From positions 558,001 to 622,000 of the forward strand of contig NZ_CP071405.1 in the NCBI RefSeq assembly GCF_022647325.1: a stretch of 64,000 bases of DNA, read 5' to 3'. Positions 36,255 through 47,872 of this stretch are shown here, in pieces (position 1 is the first letter of the stretch; the number at the start of each line of letters is the position of its first letter). The notes below the pieces were generated by a model. The model searched no databases, was not told where the DNA came from, and saw nothing but the letters and a program-made list of their open reading frames with translations. Source of the stretch: Pantoea deleyi. GTDB taxonomy: Bacteria > Pseudomonadota > Gammaproteobacteria > Enterobacterales > Enterobacteriaceae. The position numbers and the translations under genes are program-made.

Positions 36255-37943
36255 GTGAAAGCAAGTAAGCACGCATTAAACTGGACCACACTCTTGATCG
36301 CCATTCCGGTCGGCTGCGCGGCGTCGCTGGTTACGCTGGCGTTTCGCGGCGTGATTGAGCTGATCAACCATCTGTTGTTTGCCCGCAGCGGCGACATTAC
36401 CGACTCCCTCGCGCTCTGGCCGTGGATCTTCTGGCCGCTGCTGGTGGGGGCGGGCGGCGTGCTGGCCGGCTTTTTTCTGCGTTATGCGGTCGCCCTTGAA
36501 CAGCAGCAGACGATTAAGACCGATTACCTGGAAGTGATCAATGCCCGGCTCGATGCGGTGCCTACCCGGACCTCGCTGTTTCGCGCCCTGTCGTCGATAG
36601 CCAGTATCGGCAGCGGCGCGTCGATAGGTAAAGAGGGGCCGATGGTGCAGCTGTCGGCGCTCTGCGGCAGCGCGATGGGCCGCCTGTTGCCCGCATCGCT
36701 GAACCTGAAAAACAGCGACGTGGTGGCGATGGCGGCGGCGGCGGGCCTCTCGTCGGTCTACCACGCGCCGCTGGCCTCGGCGATTTTCGTGGCGGAGATC
36801 GCCTTCGGCATCTCGGCCCTGCAGCGGCTGATCCCGCTGATCATCGCCTCCGCCACGGCGGTGATGACGATGTGGACGCTGGGCTTCCGCAGCGCGCTCT
36901 ATCCGCTGGCGGAGGCCGATTTCACCATGGATCTCAGCACGCTGCTGATGACGGTGGTGATTGGTCTGAGTGCCGGTCTGGCGGGCTGGATCGTCATCAA
37001 AAGCATCGCCCGCAGCAAACTGCTCTTCAGCCGGATCGCCTCGCTGCCGCTGCGGCTGGGGGCGGGCGGCTTCGCCGTCGGCCTGCTGGCGCTGATCTCC
37101 ACCGATATTCTCGGCAACGGCTATGAGGTGATCGTCAACGTGATGGCGGGTGACTATCTGCTGCCGGGGCTGCTGTTACTGCTGGTGCTGAAAACGCTCG
37201 CCACCAGCCTGTCGGTAGGATCGAATGCGGTGGGCGGACTTTTTACCCCGTCGCTGCTGATTGGCGCGCTGCTGGGCGTGGCGCTCGCCACCCTCGGTGC
37301 AGCGCTGCATCTGCCGCTCGGCAATGTGTTGCTCTACGCCGCGATCGGCATGGCAGCGGTGCTGGCGGCGGTCAGCCAGGCCCCGCTGATGGCGATGCTG
37401 ATGGTGCTGGAGATGACGCTCAACAGCAGCCTGCTGTTCCCGCTGATGATCGCCACCGTGCTGGCGTCGATGGTGGTCTATCGCCTGCAGTCGGCCAGTA
37501 CCTATCCGGTGGTGAGCCATCACTTCAGCCGTTCAGAGGCGAAATATGATTTCGATAATATGCGCATCGCCGAGCTGATTATTCCGGGGGCGGCGCTGCA
37601 GCCGGAGGAGTCGGTGGGGCAGGCGATGGCGGTCAGTTCGCTGAAGCGTGAACGCTACGTCTATGTGATCAACGCGGCAGGCGCCTTTCTCGGCGTGGTC
37701 TCGATTCACGAGATCTCGCGGCGGGTGCTGGCGCAGGAGATCACCCTCGACTCACCGGTGCAGTGCGTGATGGATCAGGATTTCCCGGTGGTTTATCAGA
37801 ATCAGAGTATGCGCGAGGGGTGGGAAGCCTTTGCGGCCGTCACGCTGGAGCGACTACCGGTGCTTAACAATCCAGAGGAGCGGCGCTTTCTGGGGGCGCT
37901 GACCAAAACCAGCCTGATCCAGAAAGCGCAGGAGTTTCTTTAA
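36255..37943 (+). CDS. ClC-family chloride transporter with C-terminal CBS domains (ClcB-like)
   Basis: 562 residues from the preferred GTG start (AGGGAG upstream; an in-frame ATG at 36213 would add 14 residues). The ClC core has about 10-12 helices with GSGASIGKEGPMVQ (contains the gating Glu of the GxEGP motif), AAAAGLSSVYHAPLASAIF and VGGLFTPSLLIG. Two CBS repeats follow (about 435-560; YVYVINAAGAFLGVVSIHEIS is the first). E. coli ClcA and ClcB lack CBS domains, so this is a distinct member. A CBS pair usually binds adenine nucleotides and regulates gating. Function as H+/Cl- antiporter is likely but unproven. Confidence 0.88.
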   Translation: MKASKHALNWTTLLIAIPVGCAASLVTLAFRGVIELINHLLFARSGDITDSLALWPWIFWPLLVGAGGVLAGFFLRYAVALEQQQTIKTDYLEVINARLDAVPTRTSLFRALSSIASIGSGASIGKEGPMVQLSALCGSAMGRLLPASLNLKNSDVVAMAAAAGLSSVYHAPLASAIFVAEIAFGISALQRLIPLIIASATAVMTMWTLGFRSALYPLAEADFTMDLSTLLMTVVIGLSAGLAGWIVIKSIARSKLLFSRIASLPLRLGAGGFAVGLLALISTDILGNGYEVIVNVMAGDYLLPGLLLLLVLKTLATSLSVGSNAVGGLFTPSLLIGALLGVALATLGAALHLPLGNVLLYAAIGMAAVLAAVSQAPLMAMLMVLEMTLNSSLLFPLMIATVLASMVVYRLQSASTYPVVSHHFSRSEAKYDFDNMRIAELIIPGAALQPEESVGQAMAVSSLKRERYVYVINAAGAFLGVVSIHEISRRVLAQEITLDSPVQCVMDQDFPVVYQNQSMREGWEAFAAVTLERLPVLNNPEERRFLGALTKTSLIQKAQEFL

Positions 37944-38443
37944 GCGGCGTTACCGCGCATCGCCTGGTCAGTCATCCAGAGGCGCGCATCAAATTCGAGC
38001 TGGTGATAGTCGGGTTCCATATGGCAGCAGAGCTGATAGAACGCTTTGTCGTGATCCTTCTCTTTCAGGTGCGCCAGCTCATGCACCACGATCATCCGCA
38101 GAAACGGCTCCGGGGCGAGGCGGAAAAAGGTGGAGATGCGGATCTCCGCTTTCGCCCTGAGCTTGCCGCCCTGAACCCGTGAAATGGCGGTGTGCAGCCC
38201 CAGCGCGTGTTTCATCACTTTGATTTTGTTATCCCACATCACTTTGCTGATCGGCGGGGCGTTACGCATATAGCGGTTTTTCAGCGCCTGGGTATAGTCA
38301 TACAGCGCCTTGTCGCTCATGACATCGTGGGTATCGGGATAACGTTCCTGCAAAAACGCACCTAAGCGCTGGTGGGCTATCAGCGTCTGAACCTGCTCAA
38401 GCAGCGGGGCAGGATAACCCTGAAGGTAGATCAGTTGGGACAT
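37940..38443 (-). CDS. ygjP: YgjP-like metallopeptidase-domain protein
   Basis: 167 residues, the same as E. coli YgjP. Zinc motif [18 protein letters not shown] (HExxH plus a downstream His), WLM/SprT-like. E. coli YgjP (also called UpP) is reported as a UTP pyrophosphohydrolase. The start at 38443 ([11 protein letters not shown]) was chosen by homology. It overlaps the end of the convergent ClC gene by 4 bp and is divergent from rlmG. Confidence 0.92.
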   Translation of the reverse strand: MSQLIYLQGYPAPLLEQVQTLIAHQRLGAFLQERYPDTHDVMSDKALYDYTQALKNRYMRNAPPISKVMWDNKIKVMKHALGLHTAISRVQGGKLRAKAEIRISTFFRLAPEPFLRMIVVHELAHLKEKDHDKAFYQLCCHMEPDYHQLEFDARLWMTDQAMRGNAA

Positions 38444-38528
38444 TAGGGATTCCAGGCGAAAAAGAGTATACTGCGCGCCCTTTTTATCGGGGCGAAATTT
38501 AACCAAAGTGTACCACGCCGGAGAATTC

Positions 38529-39647
38529 ATGAGCCAACTTGAACTGAACGATCGCACACTGATCCTGCATCGTTTCCCGCAGATGCGTGACGAAAGTCCA
38601 TTACAAGCCTGGGATGCGGCTGATGAATACCTGTTGCAGCAGGCGCTGCCAGAGGGACCGGTGCTGGTGTTCAACGACAGTTTCGGGGCGCTGACCTGCG
38701 CCCTGAATCCGCGCACCGTCTGGCACGTCAGCGACTCCTGGCTCAGCCAGCAGGCCGCGCGTCAGAACCTGAAATTCAACGACATGGATGACAGCGACGT
38801 TCACTTTGTGGATAGCCTGGCCGGACTGCCCGCGGCCCCGGCGGCGGTGCTGATCAAAGTGCCGAAAACCCTGGCGCTGCTGGAGCACCAGCTGCGTGCC
38901 ATTCGTGAGGTTGCCACCCCTGAAACGGTGATCCTGGCGGCGGCGCGGGCCAAAGAGATCCATAACTCGACCCTGCAACTGTTTGAGCAGATTATCGGTG
39001 AAACCCGCACCTCACTGGCGTGGAAAAAAGCGCGTCTGATCTTCAGCCAGTTCACCCAGCCCGCACTGCGCGAGGCGAAGCCGACGCTGGCCTGGCCGCT
39101 GGATGGCACCCCGTATCAGATCCATAACTACGCTAACGTATTCTCACGCGCCTCGCTGGATATCGGCGCACGGCTGTTTATAGAGCATCTGCCGGAGAAC
39201 ATTGAGGGCGAGATTGTCGATCTGGGTTGCGGTAACGGCGTAGTAGGGCTGATGGCGCTGGCGCAGAACCCGCAGGCGGATGTGCACTTCCTGGATGAGT
39301 CCTACATGGCGGTCGCCTCCAGCCAGCTCAACGTGGAGCTGAACCGTCCGGAAGATCTGGACCGCTGCCAGTTCCGGGTAAACAACGTACTGAGCGGCTA
39401 TCCGTCTGATCGGCTGCATGCAGTGCTCTGCAATCCCCCTTTCCATCAGCAGCACGCGGTTACTGATCATCTGGCCTGGCAGATGTTCCGCGATGCTAAA
39501 CGCACGCTGCAGTATGGCGGCGAACTGCGCATCGTCGGCAACCGCCACCTGGATTATCACCACAAGCTCAAAAAGATGTTTGGTAACTGCACGCTGATCG
39601 CCTCCAACCAGAAGTTTGTGGTGCTGCGTGCGGTGAAGATGCGGTAA
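38529..39647 (+). CDS. rlmG: 23S rRNA (guanine1835-N2)-methyltransferase RlmG
   Basis: 372 residues (E. coli 378). An N-terminal domain related to the catalytic one is followed by the S-adenosylmethionine domain with [18 protein letters not shown] and the N2-guanine motif NPPFHQQ (NPPF at about 303). It methylates G1835 in 23S rRNA. The start at 38529 gives the family N-terminus [18 protein letters not shown]. Its stop abuts that of convergent fadH. Confidence 0.96.
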   Translation: MSQLELNDRTLILHRFPQMRDESPLQAWDAADEYLLQQALPEGPVLVFNDSFGALTCALNPRTVWHVSDSWLSQQAARQNLKFNDMDDSDVHFVDSLAGLPAAPAAVLIKVPKTLALLEHQLRAIREVATPETVILAAARAKEIHNSTLQLFEQIIGETRTSLAWKKARLIFSQFTQPALREAKPTLAWPLDGTPYQIHNYANVFSRASLDIGARLFIEHLPENIEGEIVDLGCGNGVVGLMALAQNPQADVHFLDESYMAVASSQLNVELNRPEDLDRCQFRVNNVLSGYPSDRLHAVLCNPPFHQQHAVTDHLAWQMFRDAKRTLQYGGELRIVGNRHLDYHHKLKKMFGNCTLIASNQKFVVLRAVKMR

Positions 39648-41681
<2,034 letters not shown>

Positions 41682-41848
41682 TTAAGTGGTCGGATGAGTT
41701 AACTCTAGCCGCTTCCCGGTTAAAAAAAAGTGAAAGAGTGTCAGGGTGTGAGTGAAATCAAAAACATCGGCAGGCGAGGAGCCGCTCAGGGTCGCTGACA
41801 CGGGCTTTCCGCCTGCCTGCGGTCAGCCCGATAGCGGCGGCAACACGG

Positions 41849-42577
41849 TTACGCCGCGTCCTCCGGCGTCGGACGTCGGCGGATCCACGAATAGCGTGAG
41901 CGATAGCCACTGCCGAAGTGGGTGTTAAAGCGATAGCTGGAGCCGCTCTCTGCCATGCAGTAGGTGCAGACATTCACGTTATCGATCTGCGGGGCTGGCA
42001 CGCCCGCCTCCACCAGCATCTGCGTCGCCAGCGCAGGCAGATCGAACCAGACACCCTGCTGGTGGGCCGTGGCCTGCGGACGTTGCGCCAGCGGATTGAC
42101 CGGCTGGTGCTGATGCCAGCGCAGCCCGCGGCTGAAGGCCGGATTCTGCGCGATCGCCGCCCGCTGCGGTTCGGCCAGCTCGTAGCAGCAGGGCCCCATC
42201 GCCGGGCCGATCGCCACCACCAGATTCTGCGGGGCGCAGCCCTGTTCACTCAGTTTTTCCACGGCGCGGGTCAGGACGCCCGCCAGCGTGCCCTTGAGTC
42301 CGGCATGCACCGCTGCCACAATTTTTGTTTCACGATCGGCAAACAGAACGGGCAGGCAATCCGCCGTGTAAACGGCGACCGGGCGGGTTCCGCTGGCGAT
42401 CACGCCATCCGACTCACAGCTTTTAGGAGGGATGTTCTCACTGTCATTGACCACGGTCGCGCTGTGGCGCTGATGACCATAGGCGGCATCGGCGGGCGGC
42501 GGCTCACCGGCAGGCTGAAACGCATAATCGAGCCACGTCAGCGCGTCGAGTAACGGCGAGTGCGGGTTCACGGCCAT
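41849..42577 (-). CDS. YfiH/PgeF (LACC1)-family protein, divergent paralogue
   Basis: 242 residues of the laccase-domain family that includes YfiH/PgeF, which acts on adenosine/inosine or trims misincorporated peptidoglycan precursors. Zinc site residues appear in VYTADCLPVLFAD (Cys) and VAAVHAGLKGTLAG (His); usual members read HAGWRG, so Trp-Arg is replaced by Leu-Lys here. Further motifs are GPAMGPCCYEL and NVCTYCMAESGSSYRFNT with the closing SYRxxT/S region. The housekeeping yfiH is expected next to bamD elsewhere, so this is probably a second copy. The gene stands alone between fadH and the phosphatase. Confidence 0.82.
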   Translation of the reverse strand: MAVNPHSPLLDALTWLDYAFQPAGEPPPADAAYGHQRHSATVVNDSENIPPKSCESDGVIASGTRPVAVYTADCLPVLFADRETKIVAAVHAGLKGTLAGVLTRAVEKLSEQGCAPQNLVVAIGPAMGPCCYELAEPQRAAIAQNPAFSRGLRWHQHQPVNPLAQRPQATAHQQGVWFDLPALATQMLVEAGVPAPQIDNVNVCTYCMAESGSSYRFNTHFGSGYRSRYSWIRRRPTPEDAA

Positions 42578-42680
42578 AAGAATCTCCTGTTATAACAGCA
42601 TGCGTTGGGCTGCCCACAGCTTACGTTAACTGCTACATTTTTGAAGCTTCTCCCAAGCCCTTTCTCACATTAAGGATGAA

Positions 42681-43493
42681 ATGATGAAAACCTCCGCAAA
42701 ACTCGCTGCATCCGGTCTGGTCGCGCTGTTGCTGACCGGCTGTGCGCCCTCGGCACAGCAGACCGCGCAGCAGCAGCTCGGCCAGCAATCGGTGCTGGCA
42801 GCCAACTGGTTCCAGCAGTCTGGCGAATATCAGGCACTGACCTGGCAGGCCTTTAATACCGCGCGTATGGCGTTTGATCAGGCGCCTTCGCTGACCGGCA
42901 AACCCAAAGCGGTTATTGTCGATCTGGATGAAACCATGCTGGATAACAGCGCCTACAGCGCCTGGCAGGCGAAAAACGGTCAGCCGTTCAGCAGCAAAAC
43001 CTGGTCAGCCTGGACGCAGGCGCGGCAGGCAAAAGCGGTGCCCGGCGCCGTTGAGTTCGCCCGTCACGTTACTCAAAACGGCGGCACGCTGTTCTATGTC
43101 TCGAACCGCGACCAGAAAGATTACGCCGCCACCGTCGCCAACATGCAGCAGCTCGGTTTCCCGGACGTCAGCGAAAAGACGGTGCGTCTGAATACCGACA
43201 GCTCCAACAAACAGGCGCGTTTCGATGCCATCAAAAATGCCGGCTATAACGTGGTGCTCTACGTAGGGGATAACCTCAACGATTTCGGTGGCGCCACCTG
43301 GCATCAGGGGAATCAGCAGCGACGCGATTTCGTCAATCTCAACCATCAGCGCTTTGGTACGCAGTTCATCGTCCTGCCAAACCCGCTCTACGGTGACTGG
43401 GAGAGCGGAATGGCGGAAAACTACAACAAGCTGACCCCGGAACAGCAGCTCTCGGTGCGGGAGTCGCGCCTGCAGAGCTGGAACGGTAAATAA
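42681..43493 (+). CDS. 5'-nucleotidase, lipoprotein e(P4) family
   Basis: 270 residues. Lipoprotein signal with lipobox LLLTGC (Cys about 21), then a class B-like HAD phosphatase: nucleophile motif IVDLDETMLDN (DxDET, Asp about 82), FYVSNRD, and acidic VGDNLNDFG. Like Haemophilus e(P4)/OmpP4 it would dephosphorylate nucleotides at the outer membrane. Two successive ATGs are possible starts. A terminator follows 14 bp after the stop. Confidence 0.9.
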   Translation: MMKTSAKLAASGLVALLLTGCAPSAQQTAQQQLGQQSVLAANWFQQSGEYQALTWQAFNTARMAFDQAPSLTGKPKAVIVDLDETMLDNSAYSAWQAKNGQPFSSKTWSAWTQARQAKAVPGAVEFARHVTQNGGTLFYVSNRDQKDYAATVANMQQLGFPDVSEKTVRLNTDSSNKQARFDAIKNAGYNVVLYVGDNLNDFGGATWHQGNQQRRDFVNLNHQRFGTQFIVLPNPLYGDWESGMAENYNKLTPEQQLSVRESRLQSWNGK

Positions 43494-43506
43494 TTCGTCA
43501 AGAAAA

Positions 43507-43528
43507 AGAGCCTGAGCATTCAGGCTCT
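43507..43528 (+). terminator. Terminator after the phosphatase gene
   Basis: AGAGCCTGA-GCAT-TCAGGCTCT perfect stem, then GATAATTT; short T tract. Confidence 0.7.
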
Positions 43529-44072
43529 GATAATTTCCGGCCCTGATTTACTTACCGCCGTCACTATATCCCTGCAAATGAAATTAATTATCTCCCGCTT
43601 TATTCTTAACTCAAATCAGGTGGATTAAACTGGCTTTGCGCAATTAAGCTGGTGAATCGTGCTAATGGTTAATTTTTTAATTAAGAGTAATCCTGGTAAA
43701 AAGCCCGCCGCTGCGGGGAATAAAAAATATCCCCTGAGTTACTGCTTGTATTTATTTGTCAGCGTTAACTCTACTTATTAATCTCAATTTAAATAAATTA
43801 TTGATTTTATGTGATTAATAATCGCTTCTCTCTATTTCTTTCCGCTTCTGCTGCTGAATTAAATTTACTTTTCACTGACTTTTACTGACGCCGGATTGAC
43901 AAAGGCGATGATGTTAATGCGCTGTGAAATATTGCTCGTGCATTGGCAATGGTTAACGTCTATAACCTTTTTCTGTGACTCAGTTCTTATTTACCTGGCG
44001 GCTTACCCTTTGCGGGTCAGCCGAAACACTTTGTGGTCAGCCAGGATGCGACATCCCGGTAGTAGAGAGAAG
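43529..44072. other. AT-rich intergenic region before the carbonic anhydrase gene
   Basis: About 540 bp of markedly low GC without a convincing gene. The frame of the downstream gene is open back to 43896, but that segment lacks homology and a ribosome site. A small GC hairpin (CCCGCCGCTGCGGGG) lies near 43703-43717. Confidence 0.55.
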
Positions 44073-44708
44073 ATGATTGTGACGACACTTAAACCCTTAT
44101 TAGCGAAAAATCGCAGTTGGGCCTTACAGCGCCGCCAGCGCAATCCGGACTATTTTAAAAAATTCCTTCATCAGCAAAAACCGCACTCACTCTGGATAGG
44201 CTGCTCTGACAGCCGCGTTCCCGCCGAAGTCCTGACCGGCTCCCAGCCTGGCGAACTCTTTGTCCATCGCAATATCGCCAACATGGTGATTGAAGAGGAT
44301 GACAACCTGCTCAGCGTCCTGCAGTACGCCCTCTTTTTTCTCGGCGTGAAACGCATCGTCCTGAGCGGCCACTACGGCTGCGGCGGGGTAGAGGCTGCGC
44401 TGAATCTGCCGGGTAGCGTGCTGGACGGCCAGGAGAGCGCGCTGGCAAGGCGCATCAGCAGGCTGCGTCAGGATATTGAGGCGGGAGTGGCAGAGAGCCT
44501 GTCGCCACAGGCCGAGCCGGGTGAACGGCTCGACCGGCTGGTCGAAGCCAATGTTAAAGCGCAATTTGCCCGACTGGTGAACGCCGGACCGGTCCGGCAA
44601 ATCTGGCAATCGGGCCAGGAACTGGAGGTGTTTGGTTGTGTTTATGACCTGCGCTCCGGCCATCTTAAAGAGCTGATTCATCAATCTGCAGAGGAGCCTT
44701 CATTATGA
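44073..44708 (+). CDS. Beta-class carbonic anhydrase
   Basis: 211 residues. It interconverts CO2 and bicarbonate with zinc held by Cys-His-Cys: CSDSRVP (Cys about 42, the Asp-Arg dyad) and HYGCGGV (His and Cys about 98-101). The start at 44073 (MIVTTLKPLL) has AGAGAGA upstream and fits the family. Overlap of its TGA with the ATG of the SulP gene indicates obligate coupling, so it probably feeds or uses the bicarbonate carried by that transporter. Confidence 0.93.
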   Translation: MIVTTLKPLLAKNRSWALQRRQRNPDYFKKFLHQQKPHSLWIGCSDSRVPAEVLTGSQPGELFVHRNIANMVIEEDDNLLSVLQYALFFLGVKRIVLSGHYGCGGVEAALNLPGSVLDGQESALARRISRLRQDIEAGVAESLSPQAEPGERLDRLVEANVKAQFARLVNAGPVRQIWQSGQELEVFGCVYDLRSGHLKELIHQSAEEPSL

Positions 44709-46180
44709 ACCTCGATACCCTGCGCCGCGACATCCCGGCGGGTCTGGTGGTTTTCCTGGTCGCGTTACCACTCTGTCTGGGGATTGCCCAGGCCAGTGGA
44801 TTACCGCCGTTTGCCGGCCTGCTGACGGGCGTGATTGGCGGACTGGTGGTGACGTCGCTGAGTCCCTCCCGGTTTGCCGTCAGCGGCCCGGCGGCGGGCC
44901 TGGTGACTATCGTCGTCGCCTCGATGGCATCGCTGGGCAGCTTTTCCGCCTTTCTCACCGCGCTGATCATTGCCGGGGCGCTGCAGTGCCTGTTCGGACT
45001 GCTGCGCGCCGGGCGCTTTATCTCGCTGGTGCCGGGCAGCGTCATCAAAGGGATGCTGGCGGCGATTGGCCTGCTGCTGATCATGCAGCAGATCCCGGTG
45101 GCGTTTGGTGCCGCTGGCGATGCGGAGCTGGTGTCGCTGGTGACGGGCGAGATGACCTTTTCGCTGCCCGCGATAGCCGTGGCGGGGGTGGGTCTCGCTA
45201 TCCTGTGTCTCTGGACCACCGGGCCGATCAAACGGATCAAAGCGCTGGCCTGGATCCCCGGTCCGCTGATTGCCGTGCTGACCGGCTGCCTGGCGACGGT
45301 CGTGGGCGGGCGGCTGTTTCCTGATGTCGCCAGCGGTCTGGCGCGCATTTCACTGCCCGCCTTCGACAGCGTTTCTGCGCTGGTGGCCGGGCTGGAAACG
45401 CCCGACTGGATGGCCTGGCAGAATCCGCAGGTCTGGGTAGTGGCCGTTACCCTGGCGCTGGTCGCCAGTCTGGAAACGCTGCTGAGCCAGGAGGCGCTGA
45501 AAAAGTTACGTCCGCAGACGCCTGCGCCGTCGCCCAACAAAGAGATGTTTGCTCAGGGGATCGGTAACCTGACTGCCGGATTTCTGGGGGCCATGCCGAT
45601 CACGGCGGTGATTGTGCGCAGTTCGGTCAACGTCAGCGCAGGCGCGCAGACTAAGCTGTCGATCTTCATCCACGGTGTGCTGCTGCTGATTTGCGGCATG
45701 TGGTTCAGCGAGATGCTGAACGCCATTCCGCTGGCCAGCCTGGCCGCCGTGCTGCTCTACACCGGCTATAAGCTGGCGACACCGCGCCTCTTTGTTGAGC
45801 AGTTCCGGATGGGGCCGCAGCAGTACGTGCCGTTCCTGGCGACGATCGTCGGGATCATCACGCTGGGTATGCTGGTCGGCATCGGGATCGGGATCGCCAC
45901 GCAGATCCTCTGCAGCATCTATAAGAGCCATCGCAACGCGCTGCAGCTTACCCGTTACGACGATCACTATGTGCTGCGCTTTCAGCAGAACCTGACCTTT
46001 ATGCACAATCCAAAGCTGCAGGGATTGCTGGATGAGATCCCGGAGAACAGCGTGGTGATCGTGGATAACGATAATGCGGAATATATCGATCCCGACGTCA
46101 GGGCGGTGCTTAAAGATTTTGGCGACAACGCCGATAAACGGGGTATCCGCCTGAGTCAGTGGCCGGTAGCTGTAAAATAG
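44705..46180 (+). CDS. SulP-family inorganic anion (bicarbonate) transporter
   Basis: 491 residues. 12-14 membrane helices with the SulP start DIPAGLVVFLVALPLCLGIAQASG, SRFAVSGPAAGLVTIV and NLTAGFLGAMPITAVIVRSSVN. A short cytosolic C-terminal extension (about 85 residues, NSVVIVDNDNAEYIDPDV) resembles a reduced STAS domain. Stand-alone SulP proteins next to beta-carbonic anhydrases are proposed bicarbonate/sodium or proton symporters; sulphate is the alternative substrate. A strong terminator follows. Confidence 0.9.
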   Translation: MNLDTLRRDIPAGLVVFLVALPLCLGIAQASGLPPFAGLLTGVIGGLVVTSLSPSRFAVSGPAAGLVTIVVASMASLGSFSAFLTALIIAGALQCLFGLLRAGRFISLVPGSVIKGMLAAIGLLLIMQQIPVAFGAAGDAELVSLVTGEMTFSLPAIAVAGVGLAILCLWTTGPIKRIKALAWIPGPLIAVLTGCLATVVGGRLFPDVASGLARISLPAFDSVSALVAGLETPDWMAWQNPQVWVVAVTLALVASLETLLSQEALKKLRPQTPAPSPNKEMFAQGIGNLTAGFLGAMPITAVIVRSSVNVSAGAQTKLSIFIHGVLLLICGMWFSEMLNAIPLASLAAVLLYTGYKLATPRLFVEQFRMGPQQYVPFLATIVGIITLGMLVGIGIGIATQILCSIYKSHRNALQLTRYDDHYVLRFQQNLTFMHNPKLQGLLDEIPENSVVIVDNDNAEYIDPDVRAVLKDFGDNADKRGIRLSQWPVAVK

Positions 46181-46212
46181 CGTGAAGTGCAAAGACAGGG
46201 CGTCATAACAGC

Positions 46213-46245
46213 AAAAATCGGATATCTCGGATATCCGATTTTTTT
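46213..46245 (+). terminator. Terminator after the SulP gene
   Basis: AAAATCGGATAT / ATATCCGATTTT stem then further T; AT-rich but long and perfectly paired. Confidence 0.88.
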
Positions 46246-46430
46246 GTATGCAGGGCATAATAAGCCCCCATTTACAGGCGTCATCGGGTATCAGCAACCT
46301 GCCGGATTGACCTCTGAAGTGGTGTTTTATCGCAGGATGATACAGCGGGTTTCCAGGATGTAATTATTCTGACGCCACGCGCCCGTTCAGGCCGACGTGG
46401 AAACGCCTCTTTGCAACAAGGTCCGGAAGT

Positions 46431-47852
46431 ATGCGTATACAGCTGTTTGAAGAGCACAACGCTAAGAAGAACGCCTTTTCGCTGTTTTTAATCACGCTGC
46501 TATTCTGCTTTATCGGCGGCCACCTGCGCTTTCCGCAGGAGCTGTCGCTGTTCTGGCCGGTCAACGCCATTATCACCGGCATCATTGTCCGCCATCCCTT
46601 TCTGCATCAGACCCGCTATTACCTCGCCAGCTTTGCCGCGATGGTGTTTAACGACACCGTATTTTCGGGCTGGGCGCTGACCGCGTTTACGCTCAACCTG
46701 GCGAATCTGCTGTTTGTGCTGGTGGCGGTGCTGCTGCTGGTGAAGCATCTGCAGCACGATTCCGGCAGCGAACGCGTGACACGCGTACTGCGCATTTTTC
46801 CGGCCTGTCTGCTGGCCGCGCTGGCCTGTGCCAGCTGGGGGGCGCTGGCGCAGCAGGCCGACTTTGACACCGGACTGGCGACAGCCTGGGGCGAATGGTT
46901 CAGCGAGCAGTTCTCCACCGGGCTGATGCTGCTGCCTTTTCTGCTGACGCGCGACTGGTCGTCGCTGTCGCCCCGCCAGTTCGGGGAGCTACGCAAGCTG
47001 CTGCCGCTTATCGCGGTGGGCCTGTCGCTCGTCATCGGCGCGATGATGGGGGGCGCGGGCAGCCTGACCTTTCCGGTTCCGGCGCTGGTCTGGTGCGCCG
47101 TGGTGCTGCCGATGCCGCTGACCAGCCTGGTGATCCTGCTGACCGGCATTACCGAGATTATCCTGGTGTCGCACGGGTTGATGAATATTCAGGGGGATGA
47201 CAACCTGCTGCCGGTCAGCCATCTCACCTCGGCGCGGCTCGGGGTGGCGACCATCGCCATCAGTCCGCTGATCGTCGCCGCGAGCATGGACGCCATCCGC
47301 CAGCTGAATGAACGGCTGGCGCTGCGGGCAAACTACGATTTCCTGACCCGGCTGCTGTCGCGTTCGGGTCTCTATGAGAGCCTGCATGCCGAGCCGATTA
47401 GCCCGGCGCGCACGGCAGGCGTGATCCTGATCGATGTCGACTACTTCAAAACCATTAACGACAATTTTGGCCATGATGCCGGTGACAGCGTACTGGAGGA
47501 GATCGCCTGCCGTATGCAGCGCGTCGTGGGCAAAGCGGGGCGCATCTGCCGTTTTGGCGGCGAAGAGTTCGTGGTGGTGCTGTTCGATCAGAATCCGGAC
47601 AAGCTCTATTTTCTTGCGGAGGCGATCCGGCAGAAGATGGCAAAAGAGAAGTTCTGGCTGCAGGGCAGTACGGTAACGGTGACCATCAGCCTGGGCCTGG
47701 CGCACGGCCGGGCGGGGCGGGCGGCTGAGTGGCACCGGGTCATCAACCGGCTGATCTCTGCCGCAGATAAAAATCTCTATCTGTCGAAACGCAATGGCCG
47801 CAATCAGACCTCCCCGGTCGGCGATCAGGCCATCACCAGCGACGTGGCATAA
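46431..47852 (+). CDS. Membrane diguanylate cyclase with MASE1-like sensor
   Basis: 473 residues. About eight membrane helices in the first 300 residues (GGHLRFPQELSLFWPVNAI at the start is MASE1-like), then a GGDEF domain with DVDYFKTINDNFGHDAGD (substrate and Mg site) and the active-site loop GGEEF at 376-380, a functional variant. No EAL domain and no RxxD inhibitory site is seen just before the loop (CRFGGEEF). It should make cyclic di-GMP in response to an unknown signal. It is convergent with ddlA. Confidence 0.9.
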   Translation: MRIQLFEEHNAKKNAFSLFLITLLFCFIGGHLRFPQELSLFWPVNAIITGIIVRHPFLHQTRYYLASFAAMVFNDTVFSGWALTAFTLNLANLLFVLVAVLLLVKHLQHDSGSERVTRVLRIFPACLLAALACASWGALAQQADFDTGLATAWGEWFSEQFSTGLMLLPFLLTRDWSSLSPRQFGELRKLLPLIAVGLSLVIGAMMGGAGSLTFPVPALVWCAVVLPMPLTSLVILLTGITEIILVSHGLMNIQGDDNLLPVSHLTSARLGVATIAISPLIVAASMDAIRQLNERLALRANYDFLTRLLSRSGLYESLHAEPISPARTAGVILIDVDYFKTINDNFGHDAGDSVLEEIACRMQRVVGKAGRICRFGGEEFVVVLFDQNPDKLYFLAEAIRQKMAKEKFWLQGSTVTVTISLGLAHGRAGRAAEWHRVINRLISAADKNLYLSKRNGRNQTSPVGDQAITSDVA

Positions 47853-47872
47853 CGCCACGCCGCGGGTCGGGA

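Noticed and set aside
41769..41817. Inverted repeat GGCAGGCG / CGCCTGCC between fadH and the YfiH-like gene.
   Set aside because: Short arms and a loop of over 30 nt with no T run; likely chance in GC-rich DNA.
43896..44072. N-terminal extension of the carbonic anhydrase from ATG 43896.
   Set aside because: AT-rich, no family homology, and a good ribosome site precedes ATG 44073.
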